A DNA stretch of 64,000 nucleotides from Clostridium sp. BJN0013 (lineage in GTDB: Bacteria; Bacillota; Clostridia; Clostridiales; Clostridiaceae): positions 2,604,001 through 2,668,000 of the forward strand of contig NZ_CP162495.1 in NCBI RefSeq assembly GCF_040939125.1, in the 5' to 3' direction. The notes beneath the pieces were generated by a model. That model had not been told where the DNA came from. It saw only the letters and a list, made by a program, of their open reading frames with translations, and ran no database searches. Positions 1 to 8,681 of this stretch are shown in pieces. The translations under genes and the position numbers were made by a program. Each line of letters starts with the position of its first letter. Position 1 is the stretch's first letter.

Positions 1-7
1 CCTTCAA
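1..7 (-). CDS. Start of the next flagellar gene, probably fliJ (cut by window edge)
   Basis: Only the first codons are visible. On the minus strand an AGGAGGAG ribosome binding site lies just downstream of the fliI stop and is followed at normal spacing by a TTG start with a Lys codon. In this operon type fliJ, the export chaperone, normally follows fliI. The identity is inferred from gene order only. Confidence 0.35.
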
Positions 8-45
8 GTTATCTCCTCCTTATATAGGCGATAATACACTGCTTT

Positions 46-1365
46 TTAATTACTTCCTAAATTGAACATACCTGTTAGTCTGTTTATGCTATTATCAAAT
101 GAAGAATATTCATCCATACTCTGCTTTAAATAATTTATTATGCTGTCATAATAATTTATTGCCATATCAATATTAGGATTGTTTCCTCTAATGTAGGCTC
201 CTATATTTATTAAATCTTCAGAATTTTTATATACAGATAACATATCTCTTGCAAAAGAAGCACTTTTTTTATGTGATTCTTCAGTTATTTCTGACATGAG
301 TCTGCTTATACTGGCCAATACGTCTATGGCCGGGTAATGGTTCTTATTAGCCAGAGAACGGGACAATACTATATGTCCATCTAATATACCTCTAACCGCA
401 TCTGCAATAGGTTCATTTAAGTCATCTCCATCTACAAGAACTGTATAAAAGGCAGTAATAGACCCTTTATCCGACATACCGGATCTTTCCATAAGCCTGG
501 GAAGTTTTGCAAACACAGAGGGAGTATATCCTTTAGTTGCAGGTGGTTCTCCTACTGCAAGTCCAATTTCCCTTTGAGCCATGGCAAACCTGGTAACCGA
601 ATCCATCATAAGTATAACTTTTTTACCTTTATCTCTAAAATACTCTGCAATAGCAGTAGCAGTAAAGGCTCCTTTCAATCTGACTAAGGCCGGTTTATCC
701 GAAGTAGCACATACTATAATAGATTTTTTTAATCCTTCCTCTCCCAGATCCTTTTCTATAAAATCTCTGACTTCTCTTCCTCTTTCCCCTATAAGTGCTA
801 TTACATTCACATCTGCCTCTGCATACCTGGCTATCATACCAAGAGTTGTACTTTTTCCTACTCCACTTCCTGCAAATATACCAATCCTCTGGCCCTCTCC
901 GCAGGTCAAAAATCCATCTATAGCACGTATTCCCGTAGATATCACCTGTTTAATTCTTTTCCTCTTTAAGGGATCTGGTGGATCTGCATCCAATTCATAT
1001 AAAACTCCGGATGAAATTTCATTTCCCTCCAGAGGATTGCCAAGTCCATCTAAAACCTTGCCAAATAACTCCTCAGAGCATTTTACACTTAAAGGTCTTC
1101 TACCCGGCACAACCCGACACCCCGGAGAAATTCCAACAAGTTCTCCCAAAGGCATTAATATTACATCTTTTTCTTTAAATCCGACTACTTCACAGGCTAT
1201 TTTCCCGTTTTCTTCAGTATATATATTGCATACCTCTCCTACAAAAGCCTTTATGCCTTCTACTTCTATAGTTAATCCTATAACTTTTTTCACAATACCT
1301 TCCTGGTAGGTAAAATTAGCAACTTTTACTTTCCTATTCAGTTCAGAAAAGTTTAAATCTATCAT
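46..1365 (-). CDS. fliI: Flagellar type III export ATPase FliI
   Basis: Cytoplasmic ATPase that powers export of flagellar subunits, related to the F1 beta subunit. The 439-residue length is normal for the family. Visible are the Walker A motif AGSGVGKST at about residues 165-173, the catalytic GER at about 193-195, the Walker B ILMMDS at about 251-256 and the family signature PSVFAKLPRLMERSG. The N-terminal beta-barrel domain fills residues 1-100. It follows fliH by 25 bp in a continuous minus-strand operon with the rod and switch genes, and should bind FliH and FliJ. No defects are seen. Confidence 0.97.
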   Translation of the reverse strand: MIDLNFSELNRKVKVANFTYQEGIVKKVIGLTIEVEGIKAFVGEVCNIYTEENGKIACEVVGFKEKDVILMPLGELVGISPGCRVVPGRRPLSVKCSEELFGKVLDGLGNPLEGNEISSGVLYELDADPPDPLKRKRIKQVISTGIRAIDGFLTCGEGQRIGIFAGSGVGKSTTLGMIARYAEADVNVIALIGERGREVRDFIEKDLGEEGLKKSIIVCATSDKPALVRLKGAFTATAIAEYFRDKGKKVILMMDSVTRFAMAQREIGLAVGEPPATKGYTPSVFAKLPRLMERSGMSDKGSITAFYTVLVDGDDLNEPIADAVRGILDGHIVLSRSLANKNHYPAIDVLASISRLMSEITEESHKKSASFARDMLSVYKNSEDLINIGAYIRGNNPNIDMAINYYDSIINYLKQSMDEYSSFDNSINRLTGMFNLGSN

Positions 1366-1390
1366 GTAACCCTCACCTTACATACATTTA

Positions 1391-2155
1391 TTATTCTACA
1401 CTTTTAAATATTTCTTTCATTTTTTTCATGGCTATATCTACAGAGAAAACACTTTTTCCATTATTTTTTTCTATAATTACACTGCCTTCTTCTAAGGTTT
1501 CATCCGGTATTATAAAAATATCTCCTTTAAATGGCAATCTTTCTCTCCAGATATCCACCTGTTTTTTAAACTGGTCACAATATTTTTTTCTACTTTTTAT
1601 TATAAAAGTTTCAATATTTCTCACTTGTGAGAGTTCATTAAATACCATAGCATTTAAACTGTCCTCATTTTTAACTTCCTGTTTTAAAATACTTTCTATT
1701 GAATCTATTATAAATCTTTTAATTTCTTCTTCCTTTTCCCTCAAATATCTATTCTTTTCCTCTACAGAAGCTTCTAGGATGGAATCTGCTTTATTTATTA
1801 TCTCTTCTCCCTGAATTCTGGCCTTTTCTATATTTTTAGTATAGCCTTCTTCATATGCCTTTTTAAAACCATCCGCATATCCTTTTTCATGTCCTTCTTT
1901 ATATCCTTCTTCATTTGCACTTTTATAAGCTTCCTCTTCAATTTTTCCAGCTTCTTCATAGGCTTTAGAAAGTATTTGTTCTCTTTTTCTCTGAGCATCT
2001 TCTATCATAGCCTTCACTATTTTGGAATAACTATTTATTATTGAATTATCTTTATCCTCTTCTTCAAAGATCTTCTTTTCAAATACTGTAACTATATTTT
2101 TAGCACCTTTTCCACTTATGCTGTCACCTTTTATAATTTTATACGATGATTGCAT
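1391..2155 (-). CDS. fliH: Flagellar assembly protein FliH
   Basis: Regulator and stator of the FliI ATPase in the flagellar export apparatus. The protein has a charged Glu/Lys-rich coiled coil from about residue 45 to 140 with GYxEGxExG repeats, followed by the FliH/YscL C-terminal domain. I place the start at the ATG at 2155 (MQSSYKIIK), which has a GAGGAGGAG ribosome binding site 2 bases away. An upstream TTG in the same frame lies inside that site. The start overlaps the 3' end of fliG by 17 bp, so translation is probably coupled. Confidence 0.9.
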   Translation of the reverse strand: MQSSYKIIKGDSISGKGAKNIVTVFEKKIFEEEDKDNSIINSYSKIVKAMIEDAQRKREQILSKAYEEAGKIEEEAYKSANEEGYKEGHEKGYADGFKKAYEEGYTKNIEKARIQGEEIINKADSILEASVEEKNRYLREKEEEIKRFIIDSIESILKQEVKNEDSLNAMVFNELSQVRNIETFIIKSRKKYCDQFKKQVDIWRERLPFKGDIFIIPDETLEEGSVIIEKNNGKSVFSVDIAMKKMKEIFKSVE

Positions 2156-3155
2156 CCTCTCCTCCTCTTGCAAGAACTATTTCCCCTGCTTCATCCAATC
2201 TTCTTATAATATTTACAATTCTCTGTTGTGCCTTTTCTACATCCATAAGTCTAACAGGTCCTAAGAACTCTATGTCCTCTTTTAAAGCTGCAGCAGCTCT
2301 CTTGGATTGATTTCTAAATATAGTTTCTGATACTTCTTCTGAACATCCTTTAAGGGCCAGTGAAAGTTCTTTTGTATCCACTTCTCTGAGTACTCTTTGA
2401 ATAGATACATCATCCAGTGTAATAATATCTTCAAATACAAACATGGATTCTTTGATCTTTTCTGCCAATTCCGCATCTTGTTTTTCAAGACCTTCCGTAA
2501 TATTTTTTTCTGTAGTTCTATCTACTTGATTCAATATATCTACAATTGTCTCTACGCCGCCGATTACTTTTATATCTGATTTAACTACAGAGGAGAGTTT
2601 GGTATCCAATACTTTTTCTATCTCTTTTACTACCATATGTGACGTATTACTCATTGTAGCTATTCTATATGCAACCTCAGCCTGCATGCTCTCAGGAAGC
2701 GCAGATAGTATCTGTCCGGATTTATCTGCCTGAAGGTAACAAAGTATAAGTGCTATAGTCTGAGGATGTTCATCAGCTATTATATTTAAAAGTTGCTGGG
2801 CATCTGCCTTTCGGGCTATAGCAAAAGGTCTAAACTGCTGGGTAGCCTCTATAACTTTATCTAATATTTCCATAGCTCTTTGTGTTCCAAGTGCTTTAGA
2901 TAAAAGGTTTCTGGCGTACTCTACTCCCCCTTCTAACAAATAATCTTGAGCTCTATTCATCTCCATAAATTCTTGAAGTATTTCCTTTTTCTGCTCTGAC
3001 TTTACTGAGTTAATATTGGCTATTTCATAAGTTATCTTTTGTATTTCAGCTTCTGGCAATCTTTTCAATATTCCTGCAGCAGCTTCCGGTCCAAGGGTTA
3101 TAAACAATATGGCTGCTTTCTGTACACCAGTTAACTTTTGACTGTCCTTAGCCAT
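2139..3155 (-). CDS. fliG: Flagellar motor switch protein FliG
   Basis: Component of the C-ring that converts ion flow into torque and sets rotation direction; it binds FliF, FliM and MotA. The 338-residue product shows the FliG N-domain (QKAAILFITLG), the middle-domain EHPQ motif (ADEHPQTIALIL) and the C-terminal charged torque helix near FVFEDIITLDD. The ATG at 3155 is preferred over the GTG at 3164 because the GAGAGGTG ribosome binding site sits at proper distance only from the ATG. The fliF stop lies 6 bp upstream. Confidence 0.96.
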   Translation of the reverse strand: MAKDSQKLTGVQKAAILFITLGPEAAAGILKRLPEAEIQKITYEIANINSVKSEQKKEILQEFMEMNRAQDYLLEGGVEYARNLLSKALGTQRAMEILDKVIEATQQFRPFAIARKADAQQLLNIIADEHPQTIALILCYLQADKSGQILSALPESMQAEVAYRIATMSNTSHMVVKEIEKVLDTKLSSVVKSDIKVIGGVETIVDILNQVDRTTEKNITEGLEKQDAELAEKIKESMFVFEDIITLDDVSIQRVLREVDTKELSLALKGCSEEVSETIFRNQSKRAAAALKEDIEFLGPVRLMDVEKAQQRIVNIIRRLDEAGEIVLARGGEDAIIV

Positions 3156-3160
3156 TTTTA

Positions 3161-4741
3161 TCACCTCTCATCTTCAGCTAACCATGATTTTATTATATCT
3201 GCAACTTGATCAGGTTTATCCTTTGCATATTTCTTTATTTCTCTTTCAATATAAATATCTTCTGTATCCTGTTCAAGTTCTAAAGGCTTAAATTTAAGCT
3301 TTTCACTGGCCTTAGTATCTTCATCACCTATAACTACATCTATGCCTTCCAGTTGTTCATCTTCAAATAATTCATCTTCTCCATGTTTTCTTCTCCATAA
3401 TATAACTTCAATTATGGTAGCAATTATTGCTGCTGCAATACCTCCTATGATAGCAATTAGTCTATTTCTCCTTGCTGTCCTTTCTGCCTGTTCCATATCT
3501 TCCATATCCTTTTGGGCATTGTCTTTAGCAGTGGTATCAAAAGGTAATCCTTCTACACTTATGGTATCTCCTCTGTTGCCATCATATCCTATGGCTGAAA
3601 CCGCTAAATTTCTTATAGCTGTTCTAGTGGCATCATCCACATCTCCATCTAAAGCTACTGATGCTGTAAGTCTTCTTACACTTCCCGGTGCCTTTACAGT
3701 TTTCTGTTCTACCTTAGGTACATTATAATTTCTTGTAGTCTCATTATAGGTTGAATTTCCTCCTGTAGTATTATTTGTAATTGTATTACTCATGTTGTTA
3801 TCTACAGGACTTCCAGTTTGGTTACCTGTATCTCCCTGACTTGTTTGATCTATTACATGCTCACTTACTACAACACTGTTATTATCATAAGTTGTAGAAT
3901 TCTGTTGTACGGCATCAAAATCTAAATCTGCATTTACTTTAACTTCAACTTTATCTTTTCCATATACAGCTTCCAGCATACTCAATAAGTTCTTCTCCAA
4001 ATTCTTCTCATATTGCTCCTTAAGCTGCTGTTGTTTTTCAGCCGGAATAGTACTATCTTCACTATTAGCTTCATCCTCAAATAAATCTTTAGACAGTAAA
4101 GTCATATTATCATCTATAACCTGTACATTTTCTTTAGGTACATTTTTAACAGCACCAGACACTAAAGAAACCAATGCCTTTACTTGTTCTTTGCTTAATT
4201 CTTCTCCTTCTTTTAATTTCAAAGTTACAGATGCGCTTCCTGGACTTGTATCCTTCACAAATTCAGTATCATCAGGTAGTACAAGATGTACTCTTGCATT
4301 TTCTACTTCTGGAAGTGATTTTATTGTTCTTTCCAATTCTCCCTGAAGAGCCCTTTGATAATTTATTTTAATTTCTGTATCCGTACTACCCAATTTGCTC
4401 TGATCTAATAGTTCAAATCCTTCACTGCCATTAGTAATTTCAACTTCTGAAAGTACCTTCATCCTAGTTTCATCCACCTCATCTTCAGGTACTAAAATAG
4501 AGTTTCCCTCTACTTTAACATCTACTTTATCTTCCTGAAGCTGTTTATAAACAGAAGATAAATCCTTTGAATCCATATTAGAAAATAAAACCGCATATTT
4601 TGTTTTTCCAAGTGATATTCCTGCAAATACAATAGCTGCTATAATTCCTGCTATTATCACTCCAAAAGCTATCTTTTTATTTTTACTTAATTTCTTGAAC
4701 TTATCTATTAAATTTTTAAAAATTTGTGACAGCTTACCCAT
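3161..4741 (-). CDS. fliF: Flagellar MS-ring protein FliF
   Basis: Forms the membrane ring on which the motor and export gate assemble. The 526 residues include a first transmembrane helix at about 23-45, the periplasmic ring-building motifs (KVDVKVEGNSILVP, RALQGELERTIKSLP), a Ser/Thr/Asn-rich linker at about 300-340, a second transmembrane helix at about 429-449, and a cytoplasmic tail ending in DIIKSWLAEDE that docks FliG. The gene sits directly between fliE and fliG, as in other Firmicutes. Confidence 0.97.
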   Translation of the reverse strand: MGKLSQIFKNLIDKFKKLSKNKKIAFGVIIAGIIAAIVFAGISLGKTKYAVLFSNMDSKDLSSVYKQLQEDKVDVKVEGNSILVPEDEVDETRMKVLSEVEITNGSEGFELLDQSKLGSTDTEIKINYQRALQGELERTIKSLPEVENARVHLVLPDDTEFVKDTSPGSASVTLKLKEGEELSKEQVKALVSLVSGAVKNVPKENVQVIDDNMTLLSKDLFEDEANSEDSTIPAEKQQQLKEQYEKNLEKNLLSMLEAVYGKDKVEVKVNADLDFDAVQQNSTTYDNNSVVVSEHVIDQTSQGDTGNQTGSPVDNNMSNTITNNTTGGNSTYNETTRNYNVPKVEQKTVKAPGSVRRLTASVALDGDVDDATRTAIRNLAVSAIGYDGNRGDTISVEGLPFDTTAKDNAQKDMEDMEQAERTARRNRLIAIIGGIAAAIIATIIEVILWRRKHGEDELFEDEQLEGIDVVIGDEDTKASEKLKFKPLELEQDTEDIYIEREIKKYAKDKPDQVADIIKSWLAEDER

Positions 4742-4756
4742 TAATTAGCACTCCTT

Positions 4757-5068
4757 CTAAATCTGTGTTCTGTTTAGTTCCTGATATGCCTCCACAAATT
4801 TATTTCTAATTTGCACCGCAAGTTCTAGTGACATCTTTGCTTCCTCAGTATCCAACATAACATTATGTATATCCACTCTATCTCCTTGTATGAATTCTTC
4901 TGTACTGTTATCAGCCTGTATTTGTTTATTATTTACTTCATCTAATTCATTTTTTAGTACAGAAGCAAAATCAGATATGTAATTTTTATCTTCCTTATTA
5001 TTATCACTTTCATTTATTTTATCAAAATCAAATATACTGCTATCAGGTACATACTCATTTATTTTCAT
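4757..5068 (-). CDS. fliE: Flagellar hook-basal body protein FliE
   Basis: Small rod-junction protein that links the MS ring to the rod. The 103-residue product has the diagnostic C-terminus (VMLDTEEAKMSLELAVQIRNK, then a YQELNR motif) found in all FliE proteins. The N-terminal 45 residues are acidic and poorly conserved, which is normal. It lies between flgC (12 bp) and fliF (15 bp). Confidence 0.93.
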   Translation of the reverse strand: MKINEYVPDSSIFDFDKINESDNNKEDKNYISDFASVLKNELDEVNNKQIQADNSTEEFIQGDRVDIHNVMLDTEEAKMSLELAVQIRNKFVEAYQELNRTQI

Positions 5069-5080
5069 TTATATATCTCC

Positions 5081-5512
5081 CTACTTTCCTATATCTAAAG
5101 CTTTTGAAAACATACTCTTCTCCGCGGAAATAGCACTTAAATTGGCTTCATAAGATCTAACTGCCACCATCATATCTGCCATTTCATTCAATATATTTAC
5201 ATTTGGCATAGACACATAGCCATCTGCATCTGCATCTGGATTAGTCGGATCATATACTCTTTTAAATTCAGAATTATCTTCAATTATACCCACGGCCTTT
5301 ACTCCTTGTGATACATTTTCATATTTTCCATTTTTATTTAATTCCCTATTCAAATTTTCTTGAAATACCGCTATCTTTCTTCTATAAGGATTTCCATCAG
5401 CTCCTCTGGTGGTTTCTACATTAGCCATATTAGAAGCTATAGTATCCATTCTAAGCCTTTCTGCAGAAAGACCACTGGCACTTATTCTTAAAGTGTCAAA
5501 AGCTTGAATCAT
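5081..5512 (-). CDS. flgC: Flagellar proximal rod protein FlgC
   Basis: Rod protein exported by the flagellar type III system. The 143 residues contain the N-terminal rod signature ([19 protein letters not shown] with NMANVETT) and the C-terminal helix [20 protein letters not shown] shared by FlgB, FlgC, FlgF and FlgG. Length and gene order (flgB-flgC-fliE) match the family. Confidence 0.96.
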   Translation of the reverse strand: MIQAFDTLRISASGLSAERLRMDTIASNMANVETTRGADGNPYRRKIAVFQENLNRELNKNGKYENVSQGVKAVGIIEDNSEFKRVYDPTNPDADADGYVSMPNVNILNEMADMMVAVRSYEANLSAISAEKSMFSKALDIGK

Positions 5513-5524
5513 AATTTTCCCTCC

Positions 5525-5926
5525 CTATTTTCCACTTATTACATAACGTTCCATAGATAATCTACTACTTACTTGATTTACAAGTGCATTGTACATAAGA
5601 GCATTAGCTGCCTGATTTACTATTTCAATATCCATATCCACATTATTTCCATCTTCTCTCATACTATTGCTGTCGTCTGTCTTTGTTTCTATTTGTCCAT
5701 AACTATTTCCTATTTTAATATGTTTTTCATCATCTGTTTTAAGTCCTAAATCATATACACTATTTTTCAAGGATTCCTCAAAAGTGACATATTTCCTCTT
5801 ATACCCTTCAGTATTTATATTTGCTAGATTGTCGGATATAGCTTTACTTCTTTCCGAAGTAGCATCTAGTCCCTTTTTTAATAAGACATTTACCAATTCA
5901 TCATTTGACACATTTCCTATATACAC
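5525..5926 (-). CDS. flgB: Flagellar rod protein FlgB (first gene of the operon)
   Basis: Proximal rod protein. The 133 residues carry the rod signature SDNLANINTEGYKRK near residue 30 and the C-terminal heptad region MDIEIVNQAANALMYNALV. It is the first gene of the flgB-fliI operon: the roughly 300 bp upstream holds no gene on this strand. An AGGAG ribosome binding site precedes the ATG. Confidence 0.95.
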   Translation of the reverse strand: MYIGNVSNDELVNVLLKKGLDATSERSKAISDNLANINTEGYKRKYVTFEESLKNSVYDLGLKTDDEKHIKIGNSYGQIETKTDDSNSMREDGNNVDMDIEIVNQAANALMYNALVNQVSSRLSMERYVISGK

Positions 5927-6232
5927 TACAAGCTTCTCCTTTCTATGGAAATATTAGACATTATACTGCATATAAATATTAAAATTTTAATCTTATTTTA
6001 TTTTTGATTAAAACTTTATACTTGACATACTTCATTTTAACATAATTGTATGCTATATTCTACCTTAAATATACAAAAAAAAAAATAATTTGTGACAATT
6101 AAAGATTATCTAACAAATTATTAAAAAATATTCAATGGCACATGGTGTAATATTTTGAATAAAATGCATACATAACTATTTAATACAAAATAAGTCCATA
6201 TTGTACTTCAATTATTTTATGTAAATATATAA
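5927..6232. other. AT-rich intergenic region upstream of the flagellar operon
   Basis: No gene is seen. On the minus strand a TATAAT hexamer at 5960-5965 is a possible -10 element for the flgB operon, but no good -35 box stands 16-18 bp upstream. The sequence shows no clear flagellar sigma factor motif. Confidence 0.3.
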
Positions 6233-6265
6233 AAGGATACTTATTTTTTGAAAATAAGTATCCTT
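6233..6265 (-). terminator. Rho-independent terminator of the flagellin gene
   Basis: Perfect 15-bp inverted repeat (arms 6233-6247 and 6251-6265, 3-base loop) about 20 bp after the flagellin stop codon. On the minus strand it is followed by a short TTTT run. It isolates the flagellin unit from the flgB operon. Confidence 0.88.
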
Positions 6266-6286
6266 CATATATTTCATCAAACAACA

Positions 6287-7129
6287 TTATCTAATATTTC
6301 TCAATACCTCCAAAACATCCTGTGGCAATTTATTTGCTTGCACAATCATAGCAGTAGAGGATTGTACAATTATGCTTTCTTTAGAATAATTCATCATTTC
6401 CTCTGCTATATCACAATCTCGTATACTGCTGTCAGCAGAAGTCATACTATTAGTTAAAGCCTGCATATTCTCATAAGTAGTCTGAAATCTGTTTTCAAGT
6501 GCTCCATACTGACTCCTTAAAGAGAGTATAGTATTTAAAGAACTATCTATAGCCTCTAATGCAGTATTATTGTCACCACTTAATATATCTTTCCCTTGGG
6601 CTGTTTTAATTTTATATAGATCTGAAATAACACTTTCACTGCCATTAGTTAAATCTATCTGAGGTATATTAACACTTTCTCCAGAATTTGCTCCTACAGG
6701 CATACTTAAATTTTTGTTCTTCCCCAATAATTTTAGTCCATTAAATTCTATACTATTAGCCATAGAATTTATACCATCCAAAGTTTCATCTATTTCATTC
6801 TGTATTATTTTTCTATCATTTTCATCAACTACTCCTCCAGCCTGTACAGTAAGCTGTCTTACTCTCTGGATCATATTTGTAATTTCCTGCAATCCACCTT
6901 CTGCACTTTGAAGCATACTTACACCATCTTGAACATTTCTAGTAGCAGATTGAAGACCTCCTATCTGCATTCTTATGTTCTCACTTTTTACTAATGCACC
7001 AGGATTGTCTTTAGCAGTAATTACCTTATATCCACTAGATATTCTGAGCAAATTTCCACTCTGCCTATTTAAAGCCTGCCTTTGAATTAAATTTATAGTT
7101 AAAGCTGGCATATTGTAATTTAATCTCAC
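6287..7129 (-). CDS. Short flagellin-like protein (D0/D1 domains only)
   Basis: Filament-type protein of 280 residues made only of the conserved N- and C-terminal coiled-coil domains (NLLRISSGYKV, RNVQDGVSMLQSAEGGLQE, and C-terminal QSSTAMIVQANKLPQDVLEVL), with no variable D2/D3 insert. The usual RINRAGDDAAGLAISE segment is replaced by KVITAKDNPGALVKSE, so this is a divergent paralogue or a minor flagellin. I use the GTG start at 7129 because AGGAGGTG lies 6 bases upstream. The longer frame starting at 7153 would include that site. A strong terminator follows. It could also be a hook-associated FlgL-like protein, but flagellin fits better. Confidence 0.85.
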   Translation of the reverse strand: MRLNYNMPALTINLIQRQALNRQSGNLLRISSGYKVITAKDNPGALVKSENIRMQIGGLQSATRNVQDGVSMLQSAEGGLQEITNMIQRVRQLTVQAGGVVDENDRKIIQNEIDETLDGINSMANSIEFNGLKLLGKNKNLSMPVGANSGESVNIPQIDLTNGSESVISDLYKIKTAQGKDILSGDNNTALEAIDSSLNTILSLRSQYGALENRFQTTYENMQALTNSMTSADSSIRDCDIAEEMMNYSKESIIVQSSTAMIVQANKLPQDVLEVLRNIR

Positions 7130-7181
7130 AAAATTCACCTCCTCATACAACATTAATATATTTTTTAGAAAAACTTTATAT

Positions 7182-7517
7182 TTAATAAATTTTTTTATTA
7201 TAAGATTCCATTTTTACATATGTGTTAAATAACTCTTGAGCCTGCTGTTCAGTAAGATGTCCACTATCTAAATTACGGTACAATATATATAAGTTGGCAT
7301 TCATATCCGGATCTATTCCTTTTGTTTCTTTCATTTTCTCAAGTATTCTATCCTTTAAAGGAATATCGTCTTCTTTTAACTCTTCCTTTAATAAATCCAA
7401 TAATTTTTCTATGTCTTTTATTATTACTTTATTTGTCGTACTTACCTTTATACTTTTTAATCCCAAAATTATTTTATCTATGCAATCTTTACTTATAAGT
7501 ATCTTTTTTTTCTCCAT
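7182..7517 (-). CDS. Hypothetical protein upstream of the flagellin-like gene
   Basis: Predicted 111-residue, Lys/Glu-rich, mostly helical cytoplasmic protein. I do not recognise a family. The ATG at 7517 is preceded by GAGGG at good spacing. It lies 52 bp upstream of the flagellin-like gene on the same strand, so a role in flagellin expression or secretion is possible but unproven. The C-terminal part (LDSGHLTEQQAQELFNTYV) reads like a helical hairpin. There are no membrane segments or signal peptide. Confidence 0.6.
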   Translation of the reverse strand: MEKKKILISKDCIDKIILGLKSIKVSTTNKVIIKDIEKLLDLLKEELKEDDIPLKDRILEKMKETKGIDPDMNANLYILYRNLDSGHLTEQQAQELFNTYVKMESYNKKIY

Positions 7518-7714
7518 AAGATCAACCCTCGCCCTTCCCAACTTAATTTTAACAATTTAATGGGGCCTATGCTCAATTTTAAAATTGAAATCGCTAATTA
7601 CATAATATAAGTACATTTTATCAATGTAGTTATACTTCTGTCAATAAAGGATAAAAGTAGTATTTATAACTATATTCCATAGATTTAGGTGGAATTTGGT
7701 TAAAACATAAGAAT

Positions 7715-7749
7715 AATTAAGGCCAAACTTCCCAAGTTCCGCCTTAATT
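7715..7749. terminator. Possible hairpin terminator
   Basis: Nine-base inverted repeat AATTAAGGC / GCCTTAATT with an inner AACTT/AAGTT pairing, located between the SSB-like gene and the gene at 7182. The flanking T-run is weak on both strands, so termination is only suggested. Confidence 0.45.
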
Positions 7750-7778
7750 GTTTCATTTTAAATACTGTCCTTTAAGAA

Positions 7779-8111
7779 TTATGCCAAAACTTCTTTATTA
7801 TATTCTAAAAATTCGATTTTATATGCTTCTACAGTGGTAAAATACTTTTTTATTTCTTCCTTAACAGAACTTTTGATACATATTCTACCATTCACTCCTA
7901 TAAGCTTACCTTTTTTCAAATATAGACATAACTTTTCTCCATGATTGCTCCAGTAAGAAATAGGAATAAAATCTGCCTCTTTTTCTCCCCTGTCATTTAT
8001 AAAATCCTTATTCACTGCTAAAATAAAATTTATAACACTTCTATTGCCAGACTTCATTTCAACTATTTGTGCATCTTTAGTAAGCCTACCTATAAGATTA
8101 ACATTATTCAA
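7779..8111 (-). CDS. Single-stranded DNA-binding protein paralogue without acidic tail
   Basis: OB-fold single-stranded DNA-binding protein, about 110 residues. It opens with the family signature NVNLIGRLTKD and contains FILAVNKDF and a GKLIGVNGRI strand typical of SSB. It ends at the OB fold and lacks the Gly/Pro linker and acidic DDDIPF tail that recruit partner proteins, so it is likely a secondary SSB rather than the replicative one. The TTG at 8111 is chosen because GGAGG sits 8 bases upstream and the protein then begins exactly where SSB proteins do. It is monocistronic. Confidence 0.8.
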   Translation of the reverse strand: MNNVNLIGRLTKDAQIVEMKSGNRSVINFILAVNKDFINDRGEKEADFIPISYWSNHGEKLCLYLKKGKLIGVNGRICIKSSVKEEIKKYFTTVEAYKIEFLEYNKEVLA

Positions 8112-8206
8112 TACCTTAACCTCCAAATTAATTTTTTTATAATTATATCCCTTTTAAATCACTTTATTCAGTAAATATTTTAATAGAAGATAGGTATTAT
8201 TTATTC

Positions 8207-8572
8207 CTACATACTTAAGATCTCCGTCCAATATCCATCTGGATCGGCTATAAAATAAAGTCCCATTTGTTTATTTTCATAACATACACATCCCATTTTG
8301 TTATGATGTTTATATGCAGATTTAAAATCATCTGTTCTTACAGCCATATGAATTTCATTATCCCCAAGGTTATAAGGTTCTACCCTATCTCTGAGCCATG
8401 TAAGTTCTATTTTGTATTTTCCTGTTCCATCTCCCATAAATACCAGTATGAAACTACCATCATCTGCCTCTTTTCTTTTTATCTCTTTAAAATTAAGGGC
8501 ATCTTCATAAAATTTTATACTTTTCTCTAAATTTAATACATTTATGTTATTATGGTCAAACACAAATCTCAT
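8207..8572 (-). CDS. Glyoxalase/VOC-fold protein, lactoylglutathione lyase-like
   Basis: Small metal-dependent enzyme of the vicinal oxygen chelate fold, about 121 residues. It shows two beta-alpha-beta-beta-beta halves (NNINVLNLEKSIKFYEDALNF and DNEIHMAVRTDDFKSAYKHH) and the terminal FIADPDGYWTEIL strand with the metal-ligand Glu. It resembles lactoylglutathione lyase GloA (methylglyoxal detoxification), but the true substrate cannot be fixed. The ATG at 8572 has GGAGTG upstream. It is transcribed away from the divergent hydrolase at 8682. Confidence 0.85.
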   Translation of the reverse strand: MRFVFDHNNINVLNLEKSIKFYEDALNFKEIKRKEADDGSFILVFMGDGTGKYKIELTWLRDRVEPYNLGDNEIHMAVRTDDFKSAYKHHNKMGCVCYENKQMGLYFIADPDGYWTEILSM

Positions 8573-8681
8573 AATTATCACTCCATCATATACTTTATTT
8601 ACTACAATTATATCATAATACTCTCTTAATATTATTGTGATATAATAATAACAATTTAAATCACAGGAAAGGTGAAAATTT

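Noticed and set aside
581-1309. 242-codon plus-strand frame
   Set aside because: Antisense shadow of fliI; it has no ribosome binding site and no domain.
6001-6070. Plus-strand promoter (TTGACA at 6022)
   Set aside because: No acceptable -10 at 16-19 bp and no plus-strand gene downstream.
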